Of a stretch of DNA of 64,000 nucleotides, positions 1-9,913 are shown piece after piece. The stretch's first letter is position 1; each line of letters opens with the position of its first letter. The DNA comes from Neorhizobium galegae. Lineage in GTDB: Bacteria; Pseudomonadota; Alphaproteobacteria; Rhizobiales; Rhizobiaceae. The translations under genes were made by a program, and so were the position numbers. The notes below the pieces were generated by a model. The model was not told where the DNA came from. It did no database searches and saw only the letters and a list, made by a program, of their open reading frames with translations. Location of the stretch: contig NZ_JAGIPH010000001.1 in assembly GCF_017877135.1 (NCBI RefSeq), positions 1,475,813 through 1,539,812 of the forward strand, given 5' to 3'.

Positions 1-564
<564 letters not shown>

Positions 565-597
565 AGAGAGCGTCCCCGCACTCGCAATGATGACGGC

Positions 598-615
598 GGG
601 GCCTTCGAAGGCCCC
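598..615. terminator. perfect GC palindrome after cheB, possible terminator
   Basis: GGGGCCTTCGAAGGCCCC is an 18-bp perfect palindrome 34 bp after the cheB stop. Flanking GACGG and GTC could extend the stem imperfectly. No T-tract follows, so it may be an mRNA-stabilising hairpin rather than an intrinsic terminator. Confidence 0.4.
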
Positions 616-766
616 GTCTGCACGCCTGCGAAGCGCTCCGGCGCTATCTCCTGCATCCGCGCCTTTTCGCTTTTTTAACCATGCTGCGGGATAGTGCGAG
701 GGCACCATGACGCGCGTGCCTTTGCGAGCAATGCCGGCTCACGAACCTTTTTCCTGAGGATCGACG

Positions 767-1462
767 ATGCCCGTCATTACCTTTGCAAACACCAAGGGCG
801 GAGCCGGCAAGACCACGGCCGTGCTGCTGCTGGCCTCAGAACTTGCCCATGCCGGCCATCGCGTCACCGTTCTCGACGCCGATCCGCAATACTGGATGTC
901 GCGCTGGTTCGATGCCTCCCCGCCCATTCCCCGCCTGTCCGTCATCTCCTATGTGACGCAAGCCTCGATCGACCGCCATCTGGCTGAGGCGCAGGCGGCA
1001 AGCGATTACGTGCTGGTCGATCTTCCAGGGGCGCGCAGCCCGCTTCTGGCAAAGGCCATCGGCCTTTCCGATCACGTGCTGATCCCCATCCAGGGCTGCG
1101 CCATGGACGCGCAGGGCGGCGCCCATGTCCTGGAACTCCTTCAGTATCTGGGTGAAAAGCTCGGCATGCACGTGCCCCATTCGGTGGTGCTGACCCGCGT
1201 CAATTCCATGGTGACGACGCGGGCGCTTCTGGCGGTCAAGGGCCTTCTTGCACAGCGCAATGTCGATGTGCTGAACACCCCGATCATCGAGCGCTCCGCC
1301 TATCGCGACATCTTCGACTGCGGCGGAACACTGCATACGATGGATGGCGAGCGCATCAGCAATCTCGACAAGGCCCGCGAGAACGCAAGGCTCTACGCCG
1401 AGGAAATCGTGCGGCGCGTGCCGGGGGCACAGGTTGGCGCGGCGCGCATGGCGGCCCGATAA
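767..1462 (+). CDS. orphan ParA/MinD-family ATPase
   Basis: This is a 231-residue P-loop ATPase of the ParA/Soj superfamily. The deviant Walker A motif is KGGAGKTT at residues 10-17, with the signature lysine two residues after the start of the loop, and VLDADPQ follows at about residue 37. A TGAGGA ribosome-binding sequence precedes the ATG. ParA proteins dimerise on ATP and position plasmids, chromosomes or protein clusters. No parB or repB partner and no parS-like repeat is adjacent, so a segregation role is not supported. Orphan ParAs of this size are widespread in Rhizobiales, and some place chemotaxis or other complexes. The neighbouring cheB makes that worth noting but does not prove it. 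It converges on ccoS. Confidence 0.85.
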   Translation: MPVITFANTKGGAGKTTAVLLLASELAHAGHRVTVLDADPQYWMSRWFDASPPIPRLSVISYVTQASIDRHLAEAQAASDYVLVDLPGARSPLLAKAIGLSDHVLIPIQGCAMDAQGGAHVLELLQYLGEKLGMHVPHSVVLTRVNSMVTTRALLAVKGLLAQRNVDVLNTPIIERSAYRDIFDCGGTLHTMDGERISNLDKARENARLYAEEIVRRVPGAQVGAARMAAR

Positions 1463-1479
1463 TCCTTTCATGACATCAG

Positions 1480-1506
1480 GCCGCCGGCTCTCAAACGGGC
1501 GGCGGC
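1480..1506. terminator. possible bidirectional terminator between parA-like gene and ccoS
   Basis: GCCGCC and GGCGGC arms flank a short loop in the 81-bp gap between the convergent parA-like and ccoS genes. The position fits a shared terminator. The stem is only 6 bp and no clear T-run follows. Confidence 0.3.
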
Positions 1507-1543
1507 AATTCTTTGCCTCGACAGGGGTAATACAGCCGCTGTT

Positions 1544-1696
1544 TTATCCGCGCGGCTGGTCCTCATCCTCCAGTACGCGCCAGGCAGCGCCGTCCAGATC
1601 GTCATACTGGCCGTTGCGCAGCGACCACAGGAAAGCCCCGAGGCCAAGGCCGCCGAGCAGCAGGGCAACCGGGATCAGATAGATCAGCATGTTCAT
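1544..1696 (-). CDS. ccoS: cbb3-type cytochrome oxidase assembly protein CcoS/FixS
   Basis: This is a 50-residue protein with one N-terminal transmembrane helix (MNMLIYLIPVALLLGG, then LGLGAFLWSL) and a short acidic tail (QYDDLDGAAW..EDEDQP). That is the classic FixS/CcoS layout, including the conserved QYDDL after the helix. CcoS is needed to insert heme b and CuB into the catalytic subunit of the cbb3 oxidase. Its ATG overlaps the TGA of ccoI (ATGA), so it is translationally coupled and ends the fixGHIS operon. Confidence 0.93.
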   Translation of the reverse strand: MNMLIYLIPVALLLGGLGLGAFLWSLRNGQYDDLDGAAWRVLEDEDQPRG

Positions 1697-3993
1697 GCGG
1701 GCGAGACCTTTGCGGTGAGCGCCGCGGGGCGCCGCCGGTCCGGCTCGGGAAGCGACACCTTTGCCTGCCGCGCCGCATGGTTCAGCCGCAGGGAATTGGC
1801 GACTACGATCAGCGAGGATGTCGACATGGCAATCGCGGCAATCAGCGGCGTGGCATAGCCGGCGATTGCGATCGGCACGGCGATGATATTGTAGCCGATG
1901 GCGAGGGCGAAATTCTCGCGGATCAGCCGGCCGGCCTTGGCAGAAATGCGGATTGCCATCGGCACCGCCTCAAGTGTGTCATGCATGAAGACGAAGTCCG
2001 CCGCCTGCCGGCCGATATCGGCGGCCGTTGCCGGCGCCATAGAGACGTGGGCGGCGCTGAGCGCCGGCGCATCGTTGATGCCGTCGCCCACCATCAGCAC
2101 CCGCCGTCCGTCCCCCTGCAGGGCGGCAATCGCCTGTGTCTTGCCGCCGGGCGACAGTTCAGCCTCGAAGGCATCGATACCGAGCCGTGCGGCCATGGCG
2201 GCAACAACGGGGCGGCGGTCGCCCGAAAGCACCTGCGTTTCGAACCCTCCCTGCTGCAGCGTGGCAATCGCCGCCTCGGCATCGGGGCGCGGCCGGTCTT
2301 CAGCCAGGAAGCGTGCGATTTCCAGCCCGTCGAGCGACAGGACCACTTCGGAACCGCCATCGCTCGTGCTTACCGTTCCCGAGCAGGCAAAGGCGCGGCT
2401 GCCGAGGCGATATCGCCCTTCGGGCCGGTCGCAGGAAAGCCCCTCGCCTGCCAGTTCCGTCACCGTGCCGAGGATGGGCACCGGCCCGGCAAAGGCATTG
2501 TAGATGGCCTGCGACAGCGGGTGGCGGGAGCGCGATGCCATGGCTGCCGCCATCGCGATATTGGTCGGCGTGCCCACCGTGTCAATGAGTTGCGGACGCC
2601 CGAGCGTCAGCGTTCCGGTCTTGTCGAAGACCACCGTATCGATCTCGGCGAGCCTCTCCATGGCCGATCCGTCCTTGACCATGACGCCGTTCTGGAAGAG
2701 CCGCCCGGCCGCCACCACCTGCACGACCGGCACGGCAAGGCCGAGCGCGCAGGGGCAGGTGATGATCAGGACAGCAATGGCAATCAGCATGGCCTGTTTC
2801 CAGTCGCCGCCGAAGAGGCCCCAGCCGAGAAAGGTGAGGAAGGCCAGAAGATGCACCGCCGGCGAGTAGATCTGGGCGGCCCGGTCCGCGATGCGGCGAT
2901 ACTGCGCCCGCCCGCCTTCGGCCGCTTCCATCAGCGCGATGATTTCCGACAGAAAGGACTGACGCGCCGTCGCCGTTGCCTGAAGCAGCAGCGAACCGGT
3001 GAGGCTGACGGTGCCGGCCTGCACGGCCGCGCCCGGGCCCACGGCAACCGGCGCGCTTTCGCCGCTCACGATCGATAGGTCGAGGTCGCTTTCTCCCTCG
3101 ATGACCAGCCCATCCACCGGCACGCGGTCGCCGGCGGCAATGGCGATATGATCCCCCGGCATGACCTCCTCGACCGGACGATATTCCCGGCTGCCGTCGG
3201 CCGCCACCACCATGGCGCCGCGCGGAGAAATGCGGGCAAGGCCGGTAATGGCCGAGCGCGCCCGGTCGCGCATGATATGATCGAGCGTGCGCCCGATCAG
3301 CAGGAAGAAGAGGAGCGAGACAGTTGCATCGAACCAGGCATGCTCGCCGTGATGAAGGGTTTCCCAGAGCGAGACCGCATAGGATAGCGTAATCGCAAGC
3401 GCGATCGGCACATCCATGTTGGTGTGCCCGCGTTTCAGCGCCGCATAGGCCGACCGGTAGAAGAAGCGGCCGCCATAGACGAGCGCGGGGGCGGCGATCA
3501 TCGCCGAGATCCAGTGAAAGAGATCGCGCGTCGATGCTTCAGCCCCCGACCAGACGGAGACCGACAGCAGCATGATATTGGCAGCGGCAAAGCCGGTGAC
3601 GGCAACGCCGCGAATGAGCTGCGCCTTCATCACATCGCCCGCCTCTTCCGCGGCCGACAGCAGATGCGCATCATAGCCGGTCGCCCGCTTGATGGCTCGC
3701 ACCAGATCGACCGGATCCATCGCCGTCTCGTCCTGCGGCACCTGCCAGACGATGGACACACGGCGGGTCGACAGATTGACGCGAGCCTTGGAGACGGGAG
3801 AGAGCGCCATCAGAGCCTGCTCGACGGCGCTGATGCAGGTGCCGCAGTGCACGCCGGGCACGCTGAGGTCGAGCTGGTAGAGGCCGTCGCCGAGATCGCG
3901 GCTTGCCAGCATCAGTTCCTCGGCCGATGGCAGCGCAAGCGTTGCCCCCGCCATGTCCAGCGAGCCTTCCGTTCCCGGTGCGCAGCAGCTCAT
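1693..3993 (-). CDS. ccoI: copper-translocating P1B-type ATPase CcoI/FixI
   Basis: This 766-residue P-type ATPase exports copper towards the periplasm for assembly of the CuB centre in cbb3 oxidase. Visible parts in order are a Cys-rich N-terminus (MSCCAPG), an HMA-like metal domain with CGTC near residue 50, eight predicted membrane helices, the CPC metal-transport motif (TCPCALG) near residue 412, the phosphorylation loop DKTGTLT near residue 457, and the hinge GDGINDAP near residue 637. All catalytic motifs are intact. The position between fixH and fixS fits FixI/CcoI rather than a general copper-efflux CopA. Start and stop overlap the neighbouring genes by ATGA. Confidence 0.95.
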   Translation of the reverse strand: MSCCAPGTEGSLDMAGATLALPSAEELMLASRDLGDGLYQLDLSVPGVHCGTCISAVEQALMALSPVSKARVNLSTRRVSIVWQVPQDETAMDPVDLVRAIKRATGYDAHLLSAAEEAGDVMKAQLIRGVAVTGFAAANIMLLSVSVWSGAEASTRDLFHWISAMIAAPALVYGGRFFYRSAYAALKRGHTNMDVPIALAITLSYAVSLWETLHHGEHAWFDATVSLLFFLLIGRTLDHIMRDRARSAITGLARISPRGAMVVAADGSREYRPVEEVMPGDHIAIAAGDRVPVDGLVIEGESDLDLSIVSGESAPVAVGPGAAVQAGTVSLTGSLLLQATATARQSFLSEIIALMEAAEGGRAQYRRIADRAAQIYSPAVHLLAFLTFLGWGLFGGDWKQAMLIAIAVLIITCPCALGLAVPVVQVVAAGRLFQNGVMVKDGSAMERLAEIDTVVFDKTGTLTLGRPQLIDTVGTPTNIAMAAAMASRSRHPLSQAIYNAFAGPVPILGTVTELAGEGLSCDRPEGRYRLGSRAFACSGTVSTSDGGSEVVLSLDGLEIARFLAEDRPRPDAEAAIATLQQGGFETQVLSGDRRPVVAAMAARLGIDAFEAELSPGGKTQAIAALQGDGRRVLMVGDGINDAPALSAAHVSMAPATAADIGRQAADFVFMHDTLEAVPMAIRISAKAGRLIRENFALAIGYNIIAVPIAIAGYATPLIAAIAMSTSSLIVVANSLRLNHAARQAKVSLPEPDRRRPAALTAKVSPA

Positions 3994-4478
3994 TTTACCT
4001 CTCCGATCACCGCGATGCGCTTGTTGTGGTGGAGGATGCGCTGGCCGTTGCGCATGGCGCTGGTATCGACGATCCAGTGGCCGGTGGCCACCTCGTGCGC
4101 CGCCTCATAGGTGCCGTTGCCGACATCCGACAGGGTGACCGAAAAATCCTGGTGGTCGCCCACGGGCCGCTTGAAAGTGGCCGTGACCGTATCGATCGGC
4201 ACCGGCTTCTGGTCCGGGCCGGTAATCACATAGCGGATCACGCCCTTTTCCACCGAGAGCGTGCCTGTCACGCCGCTTGCGCCCAGAGCCTTGGCTTCGG
4301 CCACCTTGGAATTGAACTGCTGACTGGCGACATAGGTATTTTCCACCACCAGCCCGCTCCAGGAATGCACGGCCTGATAGGCCATATAGAAATTGACCGA
4401 GATGATCGTGCCGAAGAACAGGCAGACGACGCCCATCATATGCCATCCGGTAAAGACGAAACTCTTGGTATGGGTCAT
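3990..4478 (-). CDS. fixH: cbb3 oxidase assembly protein CcoH/FixH
   Basis: This 162-residue FixH-family protein has one N-terminal transmembrane helix (about residues 10-32, GWHMMGVVCLFFGTIISVNF) and a periplasmic domain carrying the FixH pattern (GLVVENTYVASQQFN). FixH/CcoH associates with the cbb3 oxidase during assembly. The chosen ATG at 4478 gives a TGATG overlap with the stop of fixG. A GTG one codon upstream is also open. The stop overlaps the start of ccoI (ATGA), so fixG-H-I-S form one translationally coupled operon. Confidence 0.93.
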   Translation of the reverse strand: MTHTKSFVFTGWHMMGVVCLFFGTIISVNFYMAYQAVHSWSGLVVENTYVASQQFNSKVAEAKALGASGVTGTLSVEKGVIRYVITGPDQKPVPIDTVTATFKRPVGDHQDFSVTLSDVGNGTYEAAHEVATGHWIVDTSAMRNGQRILHHNKRIAVIGEVK

Positions 4479-6040
4479 CACTTGGCTCCCGGAGTATTGA
4501 AATTGGCGCGGTAGACATCTTTTTCATGGCTGGCGCGGTCTTCGGCGATGAAGCTGAAGCCTTCGCGGGCATCGCCCACGGCTCCCTTCGGCAGCGTCAC
4601 GAAGACCTTCAGCGTGGTCGCCTTGTCCGGCTCCACCGGAATGGCAAAGACGCGGTCGGAGGTGTCGGTGAGCGTCGGGATCTTCATCTCGGCACCGGCA
4701 AGCCCCATCATTGACAACAGCACCGTGCGCCGTTCGGGGATCATGTTGAGAAGCCGGATCGTATAGCCGTTGCGGATGGATCCGTCCGATTCCAGCACAT
4801 ATTGCGGATTGCGGTCATGCAGCACATTGATCTCCAGCCGGTCGCGGCTGAGGAGAGCAATGATGAGGCCGATCCCGACGGCGGTCCAGACGCCCATGTA
4901 AAGCAGCGTGCGCGGCCGCAGGATGATGCGCCAGTTGAAATGGCGCACGCGGTCGCTGAACATGCCGTCGGGTTTGCGCACCCGGGCGGGCTGGATGGCG
5001 GTCTGCCCATTGTCTGTCGCAAGCGCCATGTTCGACTGGTACTCGTTGAGCGTCGCATAGCCGATCAGGCCGCGCGGGCGCTCCAGCTTGTCCATGACGC
5101 TGTCGCAGGCGTCGATGCAGAGCGCACAGGTGATGCATTCCATCTGCTGGCCGTCGCGAATGTCGATGCCCATGGGACAGACCGCGACGCAGGCATTGCA
5201 ATCGACGCAATCGCCGACGGCTTCATTGGCGGCCGCCACTTTTTTCTGGTGCTTGCCGCGCGGTTCGCCCCGCCAGTCATTATAGGTGACGACCAGCGAA
5301 TTGTCGTCCAGCATGGCGCCCTGGATGCGCGGCCAGGGGCACATGTAGATGCACACCTGCTCGCGCATCAGCCCGCCCAGCACATAGGTGGTGGCGGTGA
5401 GAAAGGCGACGGTCGAATAGGCAACGAAAGCCGCCTGGCCCGTCAGGAAATCGAAGGCAAGGGAGGGCGCATCGGCAAAGTAGAAGATCCAGGCGCCGCC
5501 GGTTGCCACCGCGATCATCAGCCAGATCGCATGCTTTGTCACCCGCTTGACGATCTTGTCGGCTGTCCAGGGACCGGCATCGAGCTTCATGCGAGCATTG
5601 CGGTCGCCCTCGATGAAGCGCTCGACCACCAGGAACAGATCGACCCAGACGGTCTGTGGACAGGTATAGCCGCACCAGGCCCGCCCCACGGCGGAGGTGA
5701 CGAGAAACAGGCCGAAGCCCGCCATGACCAGAAGGCCTGCGACGAAGAAGAATTCCTGCGGCCAGATCTCGATGAAGAAGACATAGAAGCGCCGGTTGGC
5801 GAGATCCACCAGCACCGCCTGGTCAGGCGCAAACGGGCCACGGTCAAAGCGGATCCAGGGCGTCAGATAGTAGATGCCGAGCGTGATCAGCATGACCAGC
5901 CATTTGAACCGGCGAAAACGCCCCTCCGCCCGCTTGGGAAAAATTTTCTTGCGCGCGGCATAGAGCGGCTCGTTGGGTACCGACGGCGGCTTTCCGCCGC
6001 TCTGTTCGGCCTTCGGGTCTTTGGCGGTATAAAGGTTCAT
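4478..6040 (-). CDS. fixG: cbb3 oxidase assembly ferredoxin CcoG/FixG
   Basis: This is a 520-residue membrane iron-sulfur protein. It has several transmembrane helices in the N-terminal half, two 4Fe-4S clusters near residues 280-310 (CVDCNACVAVCPMG and CITCALCIDACD), another helix, and a C-terminal FixG immunoglobulin-like domain. CcoG reduces Cu(II) for delivery to cbb3 oxidase. The ATG at 6040 is preferred because AAGTGGA lies about 10 nt upstream; an in-frame ATG at 6061 lacks a ribosome-binding site. It is the first gene of fixGHIS and has a FixK/FNR box about 60 bp upstream. Confidence 0.95.
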   Translation of the reverse strand: MNLYTAKDPKAEQSGGKPPSVPNEPLYAARKKIFPKRAEGRFRRFKWLVMLITLGIYYLTPWIRFDRGPFAPDQAVLVDLANRRFYVFFIEIWPQEFFFVAGLLVMAGFGLFLVTSAVGRAWCGYTCPQTVWVDLFLVVERFIEGDRNARMKLDAGPWTADKIVKRVTKHAIWLMIAVATGGAWIFYFADAPSLAFDFLTGQAAFVAYSTVAFLTATTYVLGGLMREQVCIYMCPWPRIQGAMLDDNSLVVTYNDWRGEPRGKHQKKVAAANEAVGDCVDCNACVAVCPMGIDIRDGQQMECITCALCIDACDSVMDKLERPRGLIGYATLNEYQSNMALATDNGQTAIQPARVRKPDGMFSDRVRHFNWRIILRPRTLLYMGVWTAVGIGLIIALLSRDRLEINVLHDRNPQYVLESDGSIRNGYTIRLLNMIPERRTVLLSMMGLAGAEMKIPTLTDTSDRVFAIPVEPDKATTLKVFVTLPKGAVGDAREGFSFIAEDRASHEKDVYRANFNTPGAK

Positions 6041-6096
6041 GGGGGCTGATCCACTTCTCATCGGCGCCGTTTTCCCATCGATCCGCCCGGCGATCC

Positions 6097-6110
6097 TTGA
6101 CTTGGGTCAA
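6097..6110. promoter_or_regulatory. FixK/FNR-type anaerobox upstream of fixGHIS
   Basis: TTGACTTGGGTCAA matches the FixK/FnrN consensus TTGA-N6-TCAA exactly. It lies 57-70 bp upstream of the fixG start and after the fixP terminator, the expected place for oxygen-limited activation of fixGHIS. Confidence 0.85.
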
Positions 6111-6154
6111 GTTCCAGATGGGCGCGCGCCGATGTCGCAGCGTCTGGCTCCCGA

Positions 6155-6187
6155 AACGAAAAAGGCCGCGCCCGAAGAGCGCGGCTT
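6155..6187 (-). terminator. rho-independent terminator of fixNOQP
   Basis: On the minus strand GCCGCGC and GCGCGGC pair around a 7-nt loop and are followed by CTTTTTCG. It lies about 30 bp past the fixP stop and separates fixNOQP from fixGHIS. Confidence 0.85.
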
Positions 6188-6216
6188 CAAAGGTACTGCA
6201 GAAGGGGGCGGCGAAA

Positions 6217-7080
6217 TTATTCGCCGCCGCCCAGCGCATGGATGTAGACGGCCAGTTCCTTGACGGTGGTATCGCCGAGGCGGGTCTGCCAGGCCGGCAT
6301 CACACCGTGCTTGGGCTGGCGCACCTGGCCGGCGATCTGCTCCTCGCCCTTCACCTTCAGCCAGATGGCATCGGCAAGGTTCGGCGCACCGAACTCGCGG
6401 TTGCCCTTGGCGTCTTCGCCATGGCAGGAGGCACAGTTGTCGGCAAACAGCGCCTTGCCTGGTTCCACCATTGCCGGATCATGCGGCGTTCCGGTGAGGC
6501 TGACGACATAGGCGGCGACCTGGCGGATTTCGATCGGCTTCAGGATATCGGCAAAGGCCGGCATTTCGGACACGCGGGTTTCCGCATCGTCCGCATAGCG
6601 AATGCCATGGGCGATGGTCTGGTGGATGTCCTCGATCTTGCCGCCCCACAGCCAGTCGTCGTCGTTGAGGTTCGGATAACCGGCACCGCCGGTCGCGCCC
6701 GAGCCGTGGCACTGCACGCAATTGACCTTGAAGGCGGCAGCGCCGGCCGCCGTTGCAAACTGGGCCATCTGCGGATCGGCGAGGATTTCCGGCAGCGACG
6801 AGGTCGAGATCTTCTCGACGATCGCCCCTTGCGCGGTCTTGGCGCCCGCCAGTTCGGCCGACAGCTCGGCGCGGCTGGAATAGCCAAGCACGCCCCGGGT
6901 CGCGCCCGTCAAAAGCGGCACGGCCGGATAGACCACCATATAGCCGATCGCCCAGGCGATACAGGCATAGAAGGTCCACAGCCACCAGCGCGGCAGCGGG
7001 TTGTTCAGTTCGCGGATGCCGTCCCACTCATGGCCGGTGGTTTCGACGCCGCTGATGTCATCAATATGTTTGTCCGCCAT
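6217..7080 (-). CDS. fixP: cytochrome-c oxidase cbb3-type subunit III (FixP/CcoP), diheme cytochrome c
   Basis: This 287-residue membrane-anchored diheme cytochrome passes electrons to the CcoO/CcoN subunits. It has an N-terminal cytoplasmic segment, one or two transmembrane helices around residues 30-60 (RWWLWTFYACIAWAIGYMVV), and two periplasmic cytochrome c domains with CVQCH (about residue 120) and CASCH (about residue 217). The ATG at 7080 has AGGAGG 7 nt upstream. A TTG two codons earlier is in frame but unlikely. It starts 2 bp after the fixQ stop and is followed by a strong terminator. Confidence 0.96.
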   Translation of the reverse strand: MADKHIDDISGVETTGHEWDGIRELNNPLPRWWLWTFYACIAWAIGYMVVYPAVPLLTGATRGVLGYSSRAELSAELAGAKTAQGAIVEKISTSSLPEILADPQMAQFATAAGAAAFKVNCVQCHGSGATGGAGYPNLNDDDWLWGGKIEDIHQTIAHGIRYADDAETRVSEMPAFADILKPIEIRQVAAYVVSLTGTPHDPAMVEPGKALFADNCASCHGEDAKGNREFGAPNLADAIWLKVKGEEQIAGQVRQPKHGVMPAWQTRLGDTTVKELAVYIHALGGGE

Positions 7081-7082
7081 GA

Positions 7083-7235
7083 TCAATCCTCCTTCAGAGG
7101 GATTTTTGCCGCTTCATCGGCGAGGCTCTTGGCGCCGGGACGAAGGGTCAGGAACACGGCGCCGAGGAAGAACAGGGTCATGGCGAGCAGACCCCAGCTA
7201 TCGGCGAAGTGGCGCATTGCGGTATAGACTTCCAT
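7083..7235 (-). CDS. fixQ: cbb3-type cytochrome oxidase subunit IV (FixQ/CcoQ)
   Basis: This is a 50-residue protein with one transmembrane helix (SWGLLAMTLFFLGAVFLTL) between a short N-terminus (MEVYTAMRHFAD) and a charged C-terminal tail ending in KED. Size, topology and position between fixO and fixP identify it as CcoQ, which stabilises the cbb3 complex. Its 3' end carries the AGGAGG used by fixP. Confidence 0.93.
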   Translation of the reverse strand: MEVYTAMRHFADSWGLLAMTLFFLGAVFLTLRPGAKSLADEAAKIPLKED

Positions 7236-7247
7236 TTTCCCATCTCC

Positions 7248-7979
7248 TCAGCGGTAACCGGTGGCGTCGTCATAGGTGGAGAAATCGACCAGCGTGCCGA
7301 GCATCTGGAGATAGGCAACGAGTGCGTCCATCTCGGTGAGCTTGGTCGGATCGCCGTCGAAATCGCCGACCTTGGCCTTCGGATAGCGTGACAGAAGACC
7401 GGCCGTATCGGCGTTCGGATCGGCCTGGGCGGCAAGGTCCGCCTTGGCATTATCGAGCATGTCATCCGTATAGGGCACACCGACGGTACGGTTGGCCTTC
7501 AGCTCCATGGTGACATCGGTGATCTTGAGCGGCGTTTCCTTGAGGAAGGCATAGCTCGGCATCACCGATTCCGGCACCACGTCGCGGGGACGCGTGAGAT
7601 GCTGCACGTGCCACTGGTTGGAATAGCGGTCGCCGACGCGGGCCAGATCCGGCCCGGTGCGCTTGGAGCCCCACTGGAACGGATGGTCATACATGGATTC
7701 CGCCGCCAGGCTGTAATGCCCGTAGCGTTCCACTTCGTCGCGGAACGGACGGATCATCTGGCTGTGGCAGACATAGCAGCCCTCGCGAATGTAGATGTCG
7801 CGTCCGGCCAGTTCGAGCGGCGAATAGGGCCGCATACCTTCCACCTTCTCGATGGTGTTTTCGAGATAGAAGAGCGGCGCGATTTCCACGATGCCGCCGA
7901 TGGACACGACCAGCAGGGACCCCACCAGGAGCAGCGTGGCGTTACGCTCGATAAATTGATGTTTGTCGAGAATGGACAT
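7248..7979 (-). CDS. fixO: cytochrome-c oxidase cbb3-type subunit II (FixO/CcoO), monoheme cytochrome c
   Basis: This 243-residue subunit has an N-terminal membrane anchor (about residues 14-34) and one heme c site, CYVCH, at residues 68-72, followed by [10 protein letters not shown], a strongly conserved CcoO segment. It carries electrons from CcoP to the binuclear centre of CcoN. It starts 12 bp after the fixN stop and ends 12 bp before fixQ. Confidence 0.97.
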   Translation of the reverse strand: MSILDKHQFIERNATLLLVGSLLVVSIGGIVEIAPLFYLENTIEKVEGMRPYSPLELAGRDIYIREGCYVCHSQMIRPFRDEVERYGHYSLAAESMYDHPFQWGSKRTGPDLARVGDRYSNQWHVQHLTRPRDVVPESVMPSYAFLKETPLKITDVTMELKANRTVGVPYTDDMLDNAKADLAAQADPNADTAGLLSRYPKAKVGDFDGDPTKLTEMDALVAYLQMLGTLVDFSTYDDATGYR

Positions 7980-7991
7980 GGGTTGCGCTCC

Positions 7992-9632
7992 TTATTCGGC
8001 CGGCTGCAGGCCGGACGGTACGCCGCCCGGCAGGGTTTCGCGCCGCTCGTAACCGAGGATGGTCATGGTGATGTTGTAGGCCATGATCAGTGCGCCGCTG
8101 AGGTACATGATCCCGCCCACGGACCGCAGCACGTAATAGGGGAACATGGCGGCAACGGCTTCGGCGAACGAATAGACGAGGAAGCCCTGGTCATCGTACT
8201 CGCGCCACATCAGGCCCTGCTGGACGCCGGCCACCCACATGACGGCGGCGTAGACGACGATGCCGAGGGTGGCGAGCCAGAAGTGCCAGTTGACCATGGC
8301 AAGGCTGTAGAGGCGGTTGCGGTGCCACAGTTTCGGAACAAGGAAGTAGACCGCACCGAAAGAGATCATACCTACCCAGCCGAGCGCGCCCGAATGCACG
8401 TGACCAATGGTCCATTCCGTGTAGTGGCTGAGCGAATTGACCGCCTTGATCGACATCATCGGGCCTTCGAAGGTCGACATGCCGTAGAAGGCAATGGCAA
8501 TCACCATCATGCGGATGATCGGATCGGTGCGGATCTTGTCCCAGGCGCCGGACAGCGTCATCAGGCCGTTGATCATGCCGCCCCAGGAGGGCATCCACAG
8601 CATGATGGAAAACACCATGCCAAGCGTCTGCGCCCAGTCGGGCAGCGCGGTATAATGCAGGTGGTGGGGGCCGGCCCAGATATACATGAAGATCAGCGCC
8701 CAGAAGTGGATGATCGACAGCCGGTAGGAATAGACCGGGCGACCGGCCTGCTTGGGCACGAAATAATACATCATGCCGAGGAAGCCCGCCGTCAGGAAGA
8801 AGCCGACGGCGTTATGGCCGTACCACCACTGCGTCAGCGCATCCTGCACGCCGGAGAAGACCGAATAGCTCTTCACGCCGAGGAAGGAGACGGGAACCGC
8901 CAGGTTGTTGACGATATGCAGCATGGCAATCGTCACGATGAAGGCGAGATAGAACCAGTTGGCCACATAGATATGCGGCTCCTTGCGCATCAGGATCGTG
9001 CCGAGGAAGGCGACGAGATAGGCGACCCATACGACGGTCAGCCAGATGTCGACATACCATTCCGGCTCGGCATATTCGCGGCCCTGCGTGATGCCGAGCA
9101 GATAGCCGGTGGCGGCCATGACGATGAACAGCTGGTAGCCCCAGAACACGAACCAGCCGAGCCCGTCACCGCCGAACAGCCGCACCCGCGAGGTGCGCTG
9201 CACGACATAGAGCGACGTACAGATCAGCGCATTGCCGCCGAAGGCAAAGATGACGGCCGAGGTGTGCAGCGGCCGCAGCCGGCCGAAATTGAACCAGGGG
9301 CCGAAGTTGAGATCCGGAAAGGCCAGCTGCAGCGCCACGACGACGCCGACGAGGAAGCCGACAACGCCCCAGAAGACGGTGGCGATGGTGCCATACTTGA
9401 CCACCTCGTCGAAATAGACCGGCGCATCGCCGGACCTTGCCGGTGCGGGCACGGCAGCCGGGGCAAAGCGCACCCGGCGCAGAAGTACCACCGTGAAGAT
9501 GGCAAGGGTAAAGAAAAGCACCCACATATGGGCTGAAAACAGATCATCGTGGGCAAAACCTGCACCGAGCAGCGCCAGGAAGGCGCCCACGGTCAGCGCC
9601 ACGATCGGTACGCTATTGTTCATCTTGAACAT
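7992..9632 (-). CDS. fixN: cytochrome-c oxidase cbb3-type subunit I (FixN/CcoN), catalytic
   Basis: This 546-residue heme-copper oxidase subunit has about 12-14 membrane helices and contains the oxygen-reducing site. CcoN-type signatures visible include [16 protein letters not shown] (heme ligand His), [15 protein letters not shown] (CuB His and cross-linked Tyr region), [15 protein letters not shown] (CuB His pair) and HVHSGALGW (axial His ligands). The enzyme has very high oxygen affinity and supports microaerobic or symbiotic respiration. A second in-frame ATG at 9623 has GGGGGA at better spacing and may be the true start. A FixK box lies about 95 bp upstream. Confidence 0.97.
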   Translation of the reverse strand: MFKMNNSVPIVALTVGAFLALLGAGFAHDDLFSAHMWVLFFTLAIFTVVLLRRVRFAPAAVPAPARSGDAPVYFDEVVKYGTIATVFWGVVGFLVGVVVALQLAFPDLNFGPWFNFGRLRPLHTSAVIFAFGGNALICTSLYVVQRTSRVRLFGGDGLGWFVFWGYQLFIVMAATGYLLGITQGREYAEPEWYVDIWLTVVWVAYLVAFLGTILMRKEPHIYVANWFYLAFIVTIAMLHIVNNLAVPVSFLGVKSYSVFSGVQDALTQWWYGHNAVGFFLTAGFLGMMYYFVPKQAGRPVYSYRLSIIHFWALIFMYIWAGPHHLHYTALPDWAQTLGMVFSIMLWMPSWGGMINGLMTLSGAWDKIRTDPIIRMMVIAIAFYGMSTFEGPMMSIKAVNSLSHYTEWTIGHVHSGALGWVGMISFGAVYFLVPKLWHRNRLYSLAMVNWHFWLATLGIVVYAAVMWVAGVQQGLMWREYDDQGFLVYSFAEAVAAMFPYYVLRSVGGIMYLSGALIMAYNITMTILGYERRETLPGGVPSGLQPAE

Positions 9633-9725
9633 CCCCCAGAGGCGAACAATGGAAGAGGGGTGTCATCGATGTGCCGACAAACCCCGCCTGATGGGGAGAG
9701 TTCTCATTTTCGTGAAGACAAGACC

Positions 9726-9739
9726 TTGATCTGAATCAA
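9726..9739. promoter_or_regulatory. FixK/FNR-type anaerobox upstream of fixNOQP
   Basis: TTGATCTGAATCAA is a perfect TTGA-N6-TCAA palindrome in the divergent region between fixN and the response-regulator gene. Its position fits activation of fixNOQP. It could also influence the two-component genes, which start about 175 bp away on the other strand. Confidence 0.87.
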
Positions 9740-9913
9740 CAAACGCTGTGGCAGGACCGCGCATGGCACACCGCCCATTCCTCCGTCCCTTGCAACGCCT
9801 TGCGCCTTGCCCCGCCCGCACCGCCATTGCGAAGACGTCCACTCGCACATTGGATAAATTCTGCCACAATGGCGTGGGCAAAGATTGCCAAACCACCTCC
9901 CGGAGATGAGCCC

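Noticed and set aside
767..1462. Plasmid or chromosome partition locus
   Set aside because: No ParB/RepB gene or repeat array accompanies the ParA-type ATPase.
7599..9536. Open frame of 645 codons on the plus strand
   Set aside because: Antisense to fixO and fixN, which are certain; no domain.
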